The translations under genes were made by a program, and so were the position numbers. A DNA stretch of 64,000 nt. It comes from Corythoichthys intestinalis. Taxonomy: Eukaryota > Chordata > Actinopteri > Syngnathiformes > Syngnathidae. Of this stretch, positions 42,627 to 54,572 are shown piece after piece. Within the stretch, counting starts at the first letter, position 1; each line of letters opens with the position of its first letter. The DNA lies in the NCBI RefSeq assembly GCF_030265065.1, contig NC_080395.1, forward strand, positions 6,115,501 through 6,179,500, read 5' to 3'. The notes beneath the pieces are model-generated. The model made no database searches and had not been told where the DNA came from. It saw only the letters and a program-made list of their open reading frames with translations.

Positions 42627-45600
42627 TCATTTGGCGTACTTGGCGCGCGTCGCGTTGGGGTTTGCCCGGCGGCGTCCGGCGCCGCAGCCGGCCTCTCGGA
42701 CCTTGAGGTGAGCCGCGCGGCTGTACACGTCGTTGGGGCAGAAGGGCGAGGCGCCTCCGGCCGCGTAATCCGGATGCCGCGCGTCCGTCTTCTGCCGGGC
42801 TTTCCGGGACTGCCGCTGCTGAGGGAACCGCTGGTCCTCGCACAGGTGCGGCTCGTGGCTGTGCTTCCCGCCCCGCGGAAGCGGCAACGTGTACTAAATT
42901 GGGGGGAGGGATTTAAAAGTCAAATACTGTCCATTTATATTTACATTCATCAAAATGATCCACCAAAAATAATGGAGCCAAAATGAACTCTGCTTGCGAT
43001 TGATGGCACCAGATGTCCAAAGGAATTAGATGTCTAGTGCCGTAAATGGCGCTGAAAGCCAGTCCTGTGGGTCACTTTCTTGGTTCATTTTATGGTACTT
43101 GGAGGTACGGTACTCAGTTGTTGTTTTTTTATTGATTTGGGGGCACTCCCAGGTCACTTCCTGTTGATTTTGGAGCATTCCTAGGTCAGTTCCTTTTCAA
43201 TTTGGGCCACTTCCTATCGATTTTGGAGCATTCCTAGGTCAGTTCCTGTTGATTTTCGGGAATTATCAGGTCACTCCCTGTTCAATTTAGGTCACTTCCT
43301 ATTCAATTTGGGTTTTCCCAGAACACTTCCCTGTTCAAAATAGGTAACTTCCAATCGGTTTTAGGGCAATCCAGAGTCACTTCCTGTTGTATTTGGGTCA
43401 CTAGACTTTGGGGCATTACTATGTCAGGTTCTGTTCAATTTGATTCATTTCCTTTTGATTTTTGGGCATTCCCAGTCACTTCCTGTTCAATTTGGATCCC
43501 TTCCAGTTCATTTTGGCGCATTCTTTGGTCACTTCCTGTTCAATTTAGGTCACTTCCTATTGATTTGGGGGCATTCCCAGGTCACTTCATGTTCAATTTG
43601 GTTCCCTTCCAGTTCATTTTGGCACATTCTTAGGTCAGTTCTTGTTCAATTTACGTCACTTCCTGTTGATTTTGGGGCATTTCCAGGTCACTTACTGTTC
43701 AATTTAGGTCACCTCCTATTGATTTGGGGGCATTCCCAGGTCACTTCATGTTCAATTTGGTTCCCTTCCAGTTCATTTTTGCACATTCCTAGGTCAGTTC
43801 TTGTTCAATTTACATCACTTCCTGTTGATTTTGGGGCATTTCCAGGTCACTTTCTGTTCAATTAAGGTCATTTCCTATTGATTTTGGGGCATTCCCAGAA
43901 CATTTCCTGTTTTTGGGCATTCCCAGGTCATTCATGTTCAATTTGGTTCCCTGCCAGTTCATTTTGGCACATTCTTAGGTCAGTTCTTGTTCAATTTACA
44001 TCACTTCCTGTTGATTTTGGGGCATTTCCAGGTCACTTCCTGTTCAATTTAGGTCACTTCCTAATGATTTTGTGGCATTCCCAGGTCACTTCATGGTCAA
44101 TTTGGTTCCCTTCCAGTTGATTTTGGCACATTCTTAAGTCACTTCCTGTTCAATTTAGGGCATTACCAGGTCACTTCCTGTTCAATTTAGGTCACTTCCT
44201 ATTGATTTTGGGCTTTCCCAGAACACTTCCTGTTCAATATAGATCACTTCCTATTGCTTTAGGGGCATTCCCTGGTCACTTCTTGTTCAATTTAGGTCAC
44301 TTCCTATTGATTTTGGGGCATTCCCAGAACACTTACCGTTTTTGGGGCATTCCCAGGTCACTTCATGTTCAATTTGGTTCCCTTCCAGTTGATTTTGGCA
44401 CATTTTTATGTACGTTCCTATTCAATTTAGGTCAATTCCAGTTGATTTTGGGGCATTTCCAGGTCACTTCCTGTTCAATTTAGGTCACTTCCAATCGGTT
44501 TTAGGGCAATCCAGAGTCACTTCCTGCTGTATTTGGGTCACTAGACTTTGGGGCATTACTAGGTCAGGTCCTGTTCAATTTGAGTCATTTCCTGTTGATT
44601 TTTGGGCATTCCCGGTCACTTCCTGTTCAATTTGGATCCCTTCTAGTTGATTTTGGCGCATTCTTAGGTCACTTCCTGTTCGATTTAGGTCACTTCCTAT
44701 TGATTTGGGGGCATTCCCGGGTCACTTCCTGTTCAATCTGTATCCCTTCCAGTTGATTTTGATGCATCATTAGGCCAGTTCCTGTTCAATTTAGGTCACT
44801 TCCTGCTGAATTTGGGGCATTGCCAGGTCACTTCATGTTCAATTTGGTTCCCTTCCAGTACATTTTGGCACATTCTTGGGTAAGTTATTGTTCAATTTAC
44901 ATCACTTCCTGTTGATTTTGGGGCATTTCAGGTCACTTCCTGTTCAATTTAGGTCACTTCCTACTGATTTTGGGGCATTTTCCAGAACACTTCCTGTGTT
45001 TGGGGCATTCCCAGGTCACTTCATGTTCAATTTGGTTCCCTTCCAGTTCATTTTGGCACATTCTAAGGTCAGTTCTTGTTCAATTTACATCACTTCCTGT
45101 TCAATTTAGGTCACTTCCTATTGATTTTGGGGCAATCCCAGAACACTTCCTGTTTTTGGGGCATTCCCAGGTCACTTCATGTTCAATTTGGTTCCCTTCC
45201 AGTTGATTTTGGCACATTCTTAAGTCAGTTCCTGTTCAATTTAGGTCACTTCCTGTTGATTTTGGGGCATTCCCTGGTCACTTCGTATTCAAATTGGGTC
45301 ACTTCCTGTTGAGTTAGGGGCATTCGTTGGTCAGCTCCTGTTCAATTTGGATCCCTTCCTAATGATTTCGGGGCCACTTCCTGTTGCTTTTGGGGTATAT
45401 ACAGGTCACTTCCTGTTATTCAGTTACTGGCGCATTTGCTGTCATTTCCTGTTGATTTTGGCTCATTTTTCATTTTCCTTTTGGGGCATTTGTTTATTGT
45501 GCACTCATAGCTTGTACTTGTTGGTTTTTCCTGCAAATGTCCTAAAATAAACTGGAATGGACCTCCACAAAAGACTGTGAATGCTCCGGTTTCAGTGCAA

Positions 45601-48600
45601 CTGACGTAGCTAGATGTCCAACCCCTTGAACACAAGTCACTGACAGCCAATGAGTTAACAAGTGTGTGTGTGTTTTCACCCTGAGTCCGCGCGGGTTGAG
45701 CACTTTGGGGTTGCTGGAGAAATGCATGCACACGTGTCCGTCTTGGTCCACGCTGACGCTGACCTTCTTCAACGTTCGGTTGCCGCACTTGGGACAAAAC
45801 TCTTTGCTCATGTTGCCGGTGGTCCTGACACGCGCACACGGTCGACCATCAATTGGGCGTCCCGTCGGGTGGGGCGCGGCAAGCGTGCGTACTCACGTGA
45901 AGCAGGCGTGACACCTCAGGATGTAATTCCGAGCCTGTTTGATCAACATTCCGTTCGCCGACACCACGCGGAGTCCCATCTGCATCAGGACGTTCTGCGT
46001 GCACAAAATCGAACGATGAGTCACATCGGGCCGCATCACTCGTCTTAGGAATGTTTCCAAGTCACAATGCGAGCCCTCGCGTGAGCCGCTTTAACTGATT
46101 AATCACCCTGTGGTTCATCCCACGACTCAAAGAAGTCACCATAGGATGAGTCAGTAGCTGACTCGCAAGGAGCCATGAGACAACTGGGGAATCACCATGT
46201 GACTCCTAAGACTCGATACGCAAGTGACACGAGCCACTTCGGACTGGGGAATCACTGAGTCATCTTTTGGTGACTCAAACAAGTCACTGTGCAAAGAATT
46301 ACACTGGATGAGTTTCAGAGTGTTTTGAGTCTGAGGAATCTACGTGTGACTCGTGCCATGACTCAAGACCTCACCATTCTACGAGCCACTCCTGACTGAG
46401 GAATCGCCATGTGAGTCATCCATCAGACAGGATGAGTCACAAAGTCAGTCACAAGGAGTCTCACAGTGAATCAGGAGATAACTGAAGAATAGTCACGTGA
46501 CCAATCCATTGAATCAATACTCAAGTCACTGTGCAAAGAGTCACATTAGATGAGTCTCAAGGAGTTACAGAGTGAGTCGAGTCTGGGGAATGATAACTGA
46601 ATAGTCATGTGACTCATCCTTTGACTCAATACACAAGTCACTGTGCAAGGAGTAACAGTAGTCGAGTCAGGAATCTGTGTGACTCGTGCCATGACTCAAT
46701 TAAGACCACCATTCCACGAGCCACTTCTGACTAAAGAATCACCATGTGAGTCATTCATCATACGGGATGAGTAACAAAATCAGTCACAGGGAGTCTTACA
46801 GTGAGTCTGGCGACAACTGAAGAATAGTCATGTGACTCATCCACTGAGTCAGTACACAAGTCACTGTGCAAAGACTCACTCTAGATGAGTTGCAAGGAGC
46901 CTCAGAGTGTCAAACGGGTTGCAAGGAGCCTCAGTGAGTCACGAGTCTGAGGAATCAAACGTGCCACGACTCAATCAAGACCTCACCATTCCACTTGACT
47001 GAGGAATCCCCATGCGAGTCATCCATCATAAGGGATGAGTCACAAGGAGTCTGAAGATAACTGAAGAATAGTTACATGACTCAATACAGAAGTTACTTGA
47101 CAAAGGGCTCACATTGAGTCACATCAGTTTTTTGGAGTCAAGAGGAGTGAGAAATCACTATGCGAGCTTCGCTATACAGGTCATTGTGCCAAGAGTCACA
47201 TGGAATTAGATGCACATAGTGACTCCCGTGTCACAATAACTCATCCCTTGACAATAATTGACTCACATGTGACACATCCCGCCGCCACAAGGTGATCAGG
47301 CAACACCGTTCGCTCACCTGTACGGCAAAGTCTGTGGTCAGACATCCCACTTTGACCTCCGGAGCTGTCGTCCAATCGCACGAGTCCGTCTTCACCCGCC
47401 CGATGTTGCTGGGGGTGATCCATCCTCCTCCGTCATCATCATCGTCATCATCATCATCTACAGTTTCCTGGCACTCCAGTGCCCCCCCGACATCTCCTTG
47501 TACGCCATCGTCCTGCAAGAAGCCAAAATATGAGTCATGGGGACGTTCCGTTGACGCTCAGACTCGACGTATTATGTAATGACCAGTAGAGCCAGCAGGT
47601 GGCTGTCGACGGGGGGTGGTGTTTGCCTCCAGAACAGGAAACTGTTAAAGTTCTCGGACGGTTCGCTCGGTGCTTCCTGCTTTTGTTCGGAACTCTGCGG
47701 GGGGTCAGACAGAGGTACCTAAGCGTCAAAATCAACAGATAGTGACCCAGTTATGCCTCCGAAATCAACAGGACGTGACGTGCAAATGCCTCGAAGTCAA
47801 CAGGAAGTGGCCCGGGAATGCCCCATAGGCCCAAACGCAATAGGACCTGACCTGGGAATGCTCTAAAATCAATCCAAATCAACAGAAATGGACCCAGGGA
47901 TGCCCCTAAATCAACAAGAACTAGACCAAGACCGATAGAAGGTGACTCATAAATGCCCCAAAATCAACAGGAAGTGACAGAATATGGGATATAAAGCCTT
48001 TAGTGACATTTTACAGAGTACCAACAAGATTTGATCTAAACTGTACAAAAAGTGACCTGTAAGTACCCTACTTAACAAGGACGTGATACAAACTCAATGT
48101 CTGCCGTTAACAACAATAAGCAACTCATTCATTTAAACTCTTAGGATTGGCTTTGAACGCACCATTTGGTCTGGGCGGGGCAAGCAGTCCGAATGGATTG
48201 AACGTCAAGAGTAGGGCTGTCCCAAACGACTAATTTTCTCCCGATTAGTCAGCCGACTATTTTTACGATTAGTCGACTAATCTAATAATTTTTAAAAAAA
48301 ATTTAAAACTTTTTTTTTTTTTTACTAATTTAGCAATGAAATCTTTGTTGACGCTTTCCACTTCACAAAAAAATATATTGGAACACTTAAATTATTTATT
48401 AAAGTACAAATAAAAATGTAAATAACAATAATAAATCACAAATAAACAATGAGTTCAAATGCTGATAGAATTAACTAGTGTAGCATCCCGATTGGGAAAG
48501 ATGGTCTCTTAAACTGATGGTTTACAACTTTTATTCCATCCTTGATGTAAACACACCGTAAGAGCTACGGTGCACACAAATAAAACAACACAATTAGAAA

Positions 48601-51600
48601 TTAACAAAAACTTTTCACCTTTTTCCTTTGAAACCTTATTTATATATCAATGAATTGCCTATATGAATTGCCTTTACCTTAAAGTATTACCTTATCATTG
48701 ACAATCTCTCCCTTGAGTGCAATGACTGTATATACTGTATATATGTATGACCTTTTAACCTTATATAATTTTCTAAACCATAAAATAAACCAAAACATGA
48801 AATAAACCTTTCAATTAGCATTAAGAACAATACTAATAGCACTTATAGGCCCAGTGTCAATGAAATATCATTATTTAGTAAGGTGACAGCACCCTCTGGT
48901 GTACAAAAAATGAAAAAAAAATTTTTTTTTACAAACTGGGTGCGGCGCATGGTGTTTATTCACGGCCGACTTGCAGCCAAGCTTGGCATTGAAGCGACAG
49001 GGCAGAAGAGTGTTCGTTTCTTTCAAATAAGTCAATGTTTTAGACACACTGGTCCGCTTTTTTTGGCTTTGTGCCGCTTTCCCCGCTTGCATACAGAGCA
49101 TCCGACATTCTGAACTCTCCATACATATATTTTTTTAACCCTTCATTAACCGTCGACGGGATGTTGTGCGCGTCGACGGATTTACGTCATCGATGACGTC
49201 GACTACGTCGACTAGTCGGGACAGCTCTAGTCAAGAGCCATCCATAACATAACCTGTAAGCGAGTGACGGCCAGTTAACAGATAGCCACTATCTCATTCA
49301 TCCCGCCCGCTCCCAAAAAAACGCTAGCTAATAATTAGCCATTAGCTTTTAGTCACTCACCAAGAAAACGCTCAGTTCATCCTCGATGCTAGGAAGAACG
49401 TCTCTCCAGAACTGGAAACTGTTAAAGGAGTTGTCGCCATTGTCGCCATCGCTGCTGCAAGAGTTGACCTCACACGACTCCTCCAGCTTCGGGGGTCTGC
49501 GCTTCTGCAACATGCCCACAAACCAGACCATGGGGAGAAAATATATATATATATATATATATTTGCCAAAAACATACCCAGTCATTTCTAATGGACAAAA
49601 TTCCCCATTGATTTCAAAAGGCCCTATTCAACATTTCATTGACAGGAAGTGACCCAATATCAACAGGAAGTGAATTGATATCAACAGGAAATGACCCTGG
49701 AATGCCTCTATATCAACAAGAAACGAGCTGATATCGACAGAAAGTCACCCAATATTAGCAGGACGTGACCCTTAAACACCCCCAAATCAACAGGAAGTGA
49801 CCCCAGAATGCCCCCAAATCAACGGGTAACGAACTCACATCAACAGGAAGTGACCTCAAAATCCCCCAAAAGCAACAGGAAGTGATCCCAGGAGCCCCAA
49901 ATTCCACAAGAAATGAATTGATATCAACAGGATGTGACCCAATATCAGCAGGGAGTAACCCTTAAACAGCCCCAAATCAACCAGAAGTGACGCGCAAACA
50001 GGAAATGACCCCAGAATGCCCCCAAATCAATGGGTAACGAACTGATATCAATAGGATGTGACCCAATATCAACAGGAAGTGACCTTTAAATCCCCCAAAA
50101 GCAACAGGAAGTGACCCAATATCAAGAGGAGGTGCCCCTTAAAAGCCCCCAAATCAACAAGAAGTAACGCGCTAACAGGAAATGACCCCAGAATAACCCC
50201 ATATCAACAGGAAACGAACTGATATCGACAGGTTGTGACCCAATCTCAACAGGAAGTGATGCGCTAACAGGAAATGACCCTGGAATGCCCCCATATCAAC
50301 AGGATACAAACTGATAAACAGGAAGTGAACTAATATAAACAATAAGTGACCTCAAAATACCCCCAAAACAACAGGAAGTGATCCCAGGAGCCCCCAATTC
50401 CACAGGAAGTGAATTGATATCAACAGGAAGTGACCCAATATCAAGAGGAGGTGATCCTTAAAAGCCCCCAAATCAACAGGAAGCGACGCACTAACAGGAA
50501 ATGACCCCGGAATGCCCCCACATAAGCAGGAAACGAACTGATATCAACAGGAAGTGACCCAATATCAGCAGAAAGTGACCCTTAAACAACCCCAAATCAA
50601 CAGGAAGTGATGGGCAAACAGGAGGTGACCTTGGAATTCCCCCAAATCAACGGGTAACGAATTGATTATCAACAGGAAGTGACCCAATATCAACAGGAAG
50701 TGACCTCAAAATGCCCCAAAAGCAACAGGGAGTGATCCCATGAGCCCCCAATTCCACAGGAAGTGAATTGATAACAGGAAGTGACCCAATAACAAGAGGA
50801 GGTGACCCTTAAAAGCCCCCAAATCAACAGAAAGTGACACACTAACAGGAAATGACCCGGAATGCCCCCGTATAAACATGAAACGAACTGATATCAACAG
50901 GAAGTGACCCCGATATGCCCCAAATGCAACAGGAAGTGATCCCAGGAACCCCAAATTCCACAGGAAGTGAATTGATATCAACAGGAAGTGACCCAATATC
51001 AGCAGGAAGTGACCCTTAAACACCCCCAATTCAATAGGAAGTGACCCTTAAAAGCCCCTAAATCAACATAAAGTGTCGGGCTAACAGGAAATGACCCCGG
51101 AATGCCCCCATATCAACAGGAAATGAACTGATATCAGCAGGAAGTGACCCAAAATCAACAGGAAGTGACCTCAAAATGCCCCAAAAGCAACAGGAAGTGA
51201 TCCCAGGGGCCCATAATTCCACATGAATGAATTGATATCAACAGGAAGTGACCCTTAAAAGCCCCCAAAATCTACAGGAAGTGACTTGTAAACAGGAAGT
51301 CACCCCGAAAATCTCCATATTTTCAATAGGAAGTGACCCGATATCAACAGGAATTGACCTCAAAATGCCCCAAAATCAACAGGAGGTTACATTTGAAAGC
51401 CCCCAAAATCAACAGGAAGTGAACTGATATCAACAGGAAGTGACATCAAAATACCCCCAAATCTACAGGCAGTCACGTGCTAACAGGAAGTCATCAAAAA
51501 TTACCCTAATATCAACAGGAAGTGACCCTTAAAAGCCCCCAAATCAACAGGAAGTGATGCGCTAACAGGAAATTACCCCGGCATGCCCTCATATCAACAG

Positions 51601-54294
51601 GTAACAAACTGATATCAACAGGAAGTGACCCAATATCAACAGGAAGTGACCTCAAAACGCCCCAAAAGCAACAGGAAGTGATCCCAGGAGCCCATAAGTC
51701 CACATGAATGAATTGATATCAACAGGTAGTGACCCCAAATCTACAGGAAGTGGCCCCAAAAATCTCCATATTATCAACAGGAAGTGACCTCAAAATGCCC
51801 CAAAAGCAACAGGAAGTTACCATTGAAAGCCCCCAAATCAACAGGAAACGAACTGATATCAACAGGAAGTGACCCTTAAAAGCCCCCAAATCTACAAGAA
51901 GTGACGTGTTAACAGGAAGTCACCCCAAAAATCTCCATATTTTCAACAGGAAGTGACCCGATATCAACAGGAATTGGCCTCAAAATGCCCCAAAATCAAC
52001 GGGAGGTTACCTTTGAAAGCCCCCAAAATCAACAGGAAGTGAACTGATATCAACAGGAAGTGACCTCAAAACGCCCCAAAAGCAACAGGAAGTGATCCCA
52101 GGAGCCCGTAAGTCCACATGAATGAATTGATATCAACAGGAAGTGACCTGATATCAACAGGAAGTGACCTCAAAATGCCCCAAAAGCAACAGCAAGTTAC
52201 CATTGAAAGCCCCCAAATCAACAGGAAACGAACTGATATCAACAGGAAGTGACCCTTAAAAGCCCCCAAATCTACAGGAAGTGACGTGTTAACAGGAAGT
52301 CACCCCAAAAATCTCCATATTTTCAACAGGAAGTGACCCGATATCAACGGGAATTGGCCTCAAAATGCCCCAAAATCAACGGGAGGTTACCTTTGAAAGC
52401 CCCCAAAATCAACAGGAAGTGAACTGATATCAACAGGAAGTGACCTCAAAATGCCCCCAGATCTACAGGAAGTCACCAAAAATTCCCCTAATATCAACAG
52501 AAAGTGACCAGATATCAACAGGAAGTAAATATATATAAGTAACATAAGAAAATAGATAAGAAAATAATAATAATACAGTATATATATTGATATACTTTAT
52601 ATACTTTTAAGTTTAAAACCCCTCGGCTTACCTCGGAGGGGAAGTGAAATCCTGCTATGTCGACGGGCGTTTCGGGATGGCGCCGCGTGCCGCTCACGTC
52701 GACCTGCCGCCAAACGCGCGTTAAAAGACGCGGGAGAGGCGAGGGGCGGGGTCGCGTACCTGTAGGGGAGGCTCCCGCCGCAGATGTTTGGTTCCCACGT
52801 GCTCCTCTTCTAGCTGCAAGGTCAGCGCCGCCACCTTGATGTCAGTGGACGACAGGCTGGGGTAGTCTCCAGTCTTCTTGGAGAATTCCGTCACTGAGCC
52901 AAAGAGCGAGAGGTCGGTTGACGTTCGCACCGACGCGGCGGAATTTAATTACCCCATCGGATGTGTTCCGGTCGCGGCCGGCAGAGGACGAGCTGATACG
53001 GGAGGAAGGCCAGACTCCTGCGGGTGGCCTTGTCTCGGATCTCCTCCACCACCTCGCTCAACGTGTACACGTTTTTCCCAATCTCCTGGAACGCATCATT
53101 GTAACACCTTGTTGACTTGTAAATTGTTCTTCTTACAAATTGATAGTCCGTTTTTTTTTCTTTTTTTATTTTTGATCGAATTTTCTTAATGGCTTTGCTC
53201 GTACTGTACTTTCGTACCTAAAACTATATTTTCCTTTCATTTATTTTAGTCCATAATTGTCCATTTATTTATTTTAGTCCATAATTGTCCAGTTTTCCCT
53301 GACTTTTTTAAATGCAAAAAATGTCATTTTAAAATTGTAATTTTTATATAATACAAATTGACTGTTTTTTTTTTTTTTTTTTTGCATAAAATGGTCCTCA
53401 CATATTTGCCTAATTTTTGTTTTATGAATTCGTTTTCACAAAAAAAATAAAATCTTGGAATTGACATTTTTTTCTGCTTAATTTTTACAAGAAAATTTTC
53501 TTTTTGTAAAGATTTTCCATTTAAAAATGGTCAGTTGCACCTTTTTTGAACGCATCTTTGATTCCCAAAACTTTATTCCCATTTTAAAAAAAAAAAAAAA
53601 AAACTAAAATTTGTCCTTCTTACGTAATCATCCATTTTATCTTTTATGATATATATGTTTGAATTTAGCTAAAATTTGTCACTTTTCCCCCTCTTCTTTT
53701 CCCATGAAACTTGTTTTTCCGACACTTTCTCCTTCTTTAAATGCATCTTTTAATGGCCCACCTTACGTAACTGTCCATTTTTACTTTTAATGCTTTTTTT
53801 TTTTTTTTTCCTCGGCTAAATTTTATTATTTAACCCATTCTTTCCATGCAAAAATGTTCATTGTCAAAAGTTTTTCCGTCTAAAAATGACCCATTTCTCC
53901 TTTCTGAAATGCATCTTTAGTACCTTAAAGTATATTTCCTTTTTGTTTTTCAGTCAGTTTTTTCCCCATCAAAAATAGGCTCTTTTTGTACTTTTAAAAA
54001 ATGTACTCAACAAAAATAAATTTTAAAAATTGGGGGGGAAAGTCCAATATTTAGCTCGTTTCATCCACGGCATGTTGACATCTTGAACGCTAGAACGCTT
54101 GCTAGCTAGCTACGCTACGCAGTTGATCGGTACTAAAACGAAATCTGACAGTCGTCGCTTTACAACAAACTCGAAATCGGATGTCGCATGCTGCATTTGG
54201 ACGGTTAGCCATAAACAAAAGTCACCTGGAGAGGAGCTTTAAGGAGAAAGGCTCCCGCGTCTGCCACAACATGCTCCAGTCGGGGCTGCGCCAT
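42627..54294 (-). CDS. nob1: RNA-binding protein NOB1 (20S pre-rRNA D-site endonuclease), complete
   Basis: PIN-domain endonuclease that cuts the 3' end of 18S rRNA in late 40S maturation. Minus-strand exons: 54294-54226, 53085-52953, 52893-52760, 52703-52632, 49504-49361, 47694-47584, 47512-47318, 45994-45897, 45824-45680 and 42893-42627. All are in phase, about 455 codons against 412 in human. PIN part: LEHVVADAGAFL (catalytic Asp), VVEEIRDKATRR, EFSKKTGDYPSLSSTDIKVA. Then GGGWITPSNI, VGCLTTDFAVQ, MGLRVVSANGMLIKQARNYI and the zinc ribbon LRCHACF...FCPKCGNRTLKKVSV. C-terminus: NPKVLNPRGLR, EDQRFPQQRQSRKARQKTD, GAGRRRANPNATRAKYAK. The 111-bp exon at 47694-47584 repeats the FNSFxFWR motif of the preceding exon and has a weak donor (GTCATT). 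It may be alternative or skipped. Confidence 0.95.
43080..45530. repeat. GGAAGTGACC minisatellite (inverse on plus strand), last NOB1 intron
   Basis: Units of about 32-36 bp of the type GGTCACTTCCTGTTCAATTT and ATTGATTTTGGGGCATTCCC. In NOB1 transcript sense it reads GGAAGTGACC. A larger segment is repeated: the phrase CGGTTTTAGGGCAATCCAGA occurs near 43354 and 44494, about 1.14 kb apart. Confidence 0.93.
46080..47250. repeat. TGAGTCA/TGACTC-rich degenerate repeat, NOB1 intron
   Basis: Imperfect units of roughly 150-170 bp made of phrases such as GATGAGTCACAAGGAGTC, AAGTCACTGTGCAAAGAGTC, ACTGAAGAATAGTCA, CATGTGAGTCATCCATCA and GACTCAATACACAAGTCACT. TGAGTCA or TGACTCA-like words occur dozens of times. 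It fills the intron between exons 45994-45897 and 47512-47318. Confidence 0.85.
47720..48110. repeat. GGAAGTGACC minisatellite, NOB1 intron (short block)
   Basis: About ten degenerate units (AATCAACAGGAAGTGGCCC, AATGCCCC) on the plus strand, antisense to NOB1. Confidence 0.75.
48212..49229. mobile_element. hAT-type element (TAGGGCTGTCCCAAACGACT), 1,018 bp
   Basis: Ends TAGGGCTGTCCCAAACGACT and (inverted) TAGAGCTGTCCCGACTAG, with the perfect 8-bp duplication GTCAAGAG (48204-48211 and 49230-49237). The interior is A/T-rich with a TCGACTA theme and no transposase. A short minus-strand frame near 49122-48871 has no recognised similarity. Confidence 0.88.
49640..52530. repeat. GGAAGTGACC minisatellite, large NOB1 intron block
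   Basis: Units of the type GATATCAACAGGAAGTGACC, CAAAATGCCCCAAAAGCAAC, CTTAAAAGCCCCCAAATCAA. A longer period is visible near the right end: CCTCAAAATGCCCCAAAATC plus AACGGGAGGTTACC lies at about 51970 and again 370 bp later. Flanked by an (AT)n run at 49542-49561. Confidence 0.92.
53090..54220. other. NOB1 intron 1, T-rich low-complexity
   Basis: A succession of T-runs and short words (GTCCATTT, AAATGCATCTTT, AAAATGG) gives a degenerate periodic look. TTATTTTAGTCCATAATTGTCCA is directly duplicated at 53243-53292. Nothing codes. Confidence 0.5.
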
Positions 54295-54572
54295 CTTAAC
54301 TCAGAGACGTCATCAACATGCGCCTGGCCCATCGGCGGAAGCAAGAGCGCCCTCTCTTTAAGTCTTCATAATCAACCGTCCGTGTCAAATGAACAATAAA
54401 AAGTAGTCGAGTGTTTCAATGCCGCGGTTTGGCTAAACGTTTAATCTTTTTCTGGAGTGCTTTTCATATTTAAAATGATTTTCCAAACTAAAAAAGTGAA
54501 AGAAAAAGCGAGGCACGCTGTGTCTTATGACGTCACGCGTTGTTTTGTCACGTGGCTGTGTTTGTAACCAAC
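54295..54572. promoter_or_regulatory. Bidirectional NOB1/WDR59 promoter with CRE and E-box
   Basis: The 278 bp between the two start codons contain TGACGTCA (54528-54535), a near-CRE AGACGTCA (54304-54311), and GTCACGTGGC with CACGTG at 54549-54554. There is no TATA box placed for either gene. GTCACGTG resembles the MiT/TFE (CLEAR) or USF site; which factor binds is an inference. The divergent arrangement and the shared CRE suggest joint control of a ribosome-maturation gene and an mTORC1-pathway gene. Confidence 0.6.

Noticed and set aside
42535-42986. Overlapping ORFs in other frames around the last NOB1 exon
   Set aside because: GC-rich shadows. Only the frame ending NPNATRAKYAK matches NOB1.
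43421-45550. Several ORFs with HFLFNLGHFLLI-like protein
   Set aside because: Translation of the CACTTCCTG minisatellite in a NOB1 intron.
47292-47579. Plus-strand ORF with a poly-Ser run
   Set aside because: It is the complement of the Asp-repeat codons of the NOB1 exon at 47512-47318.
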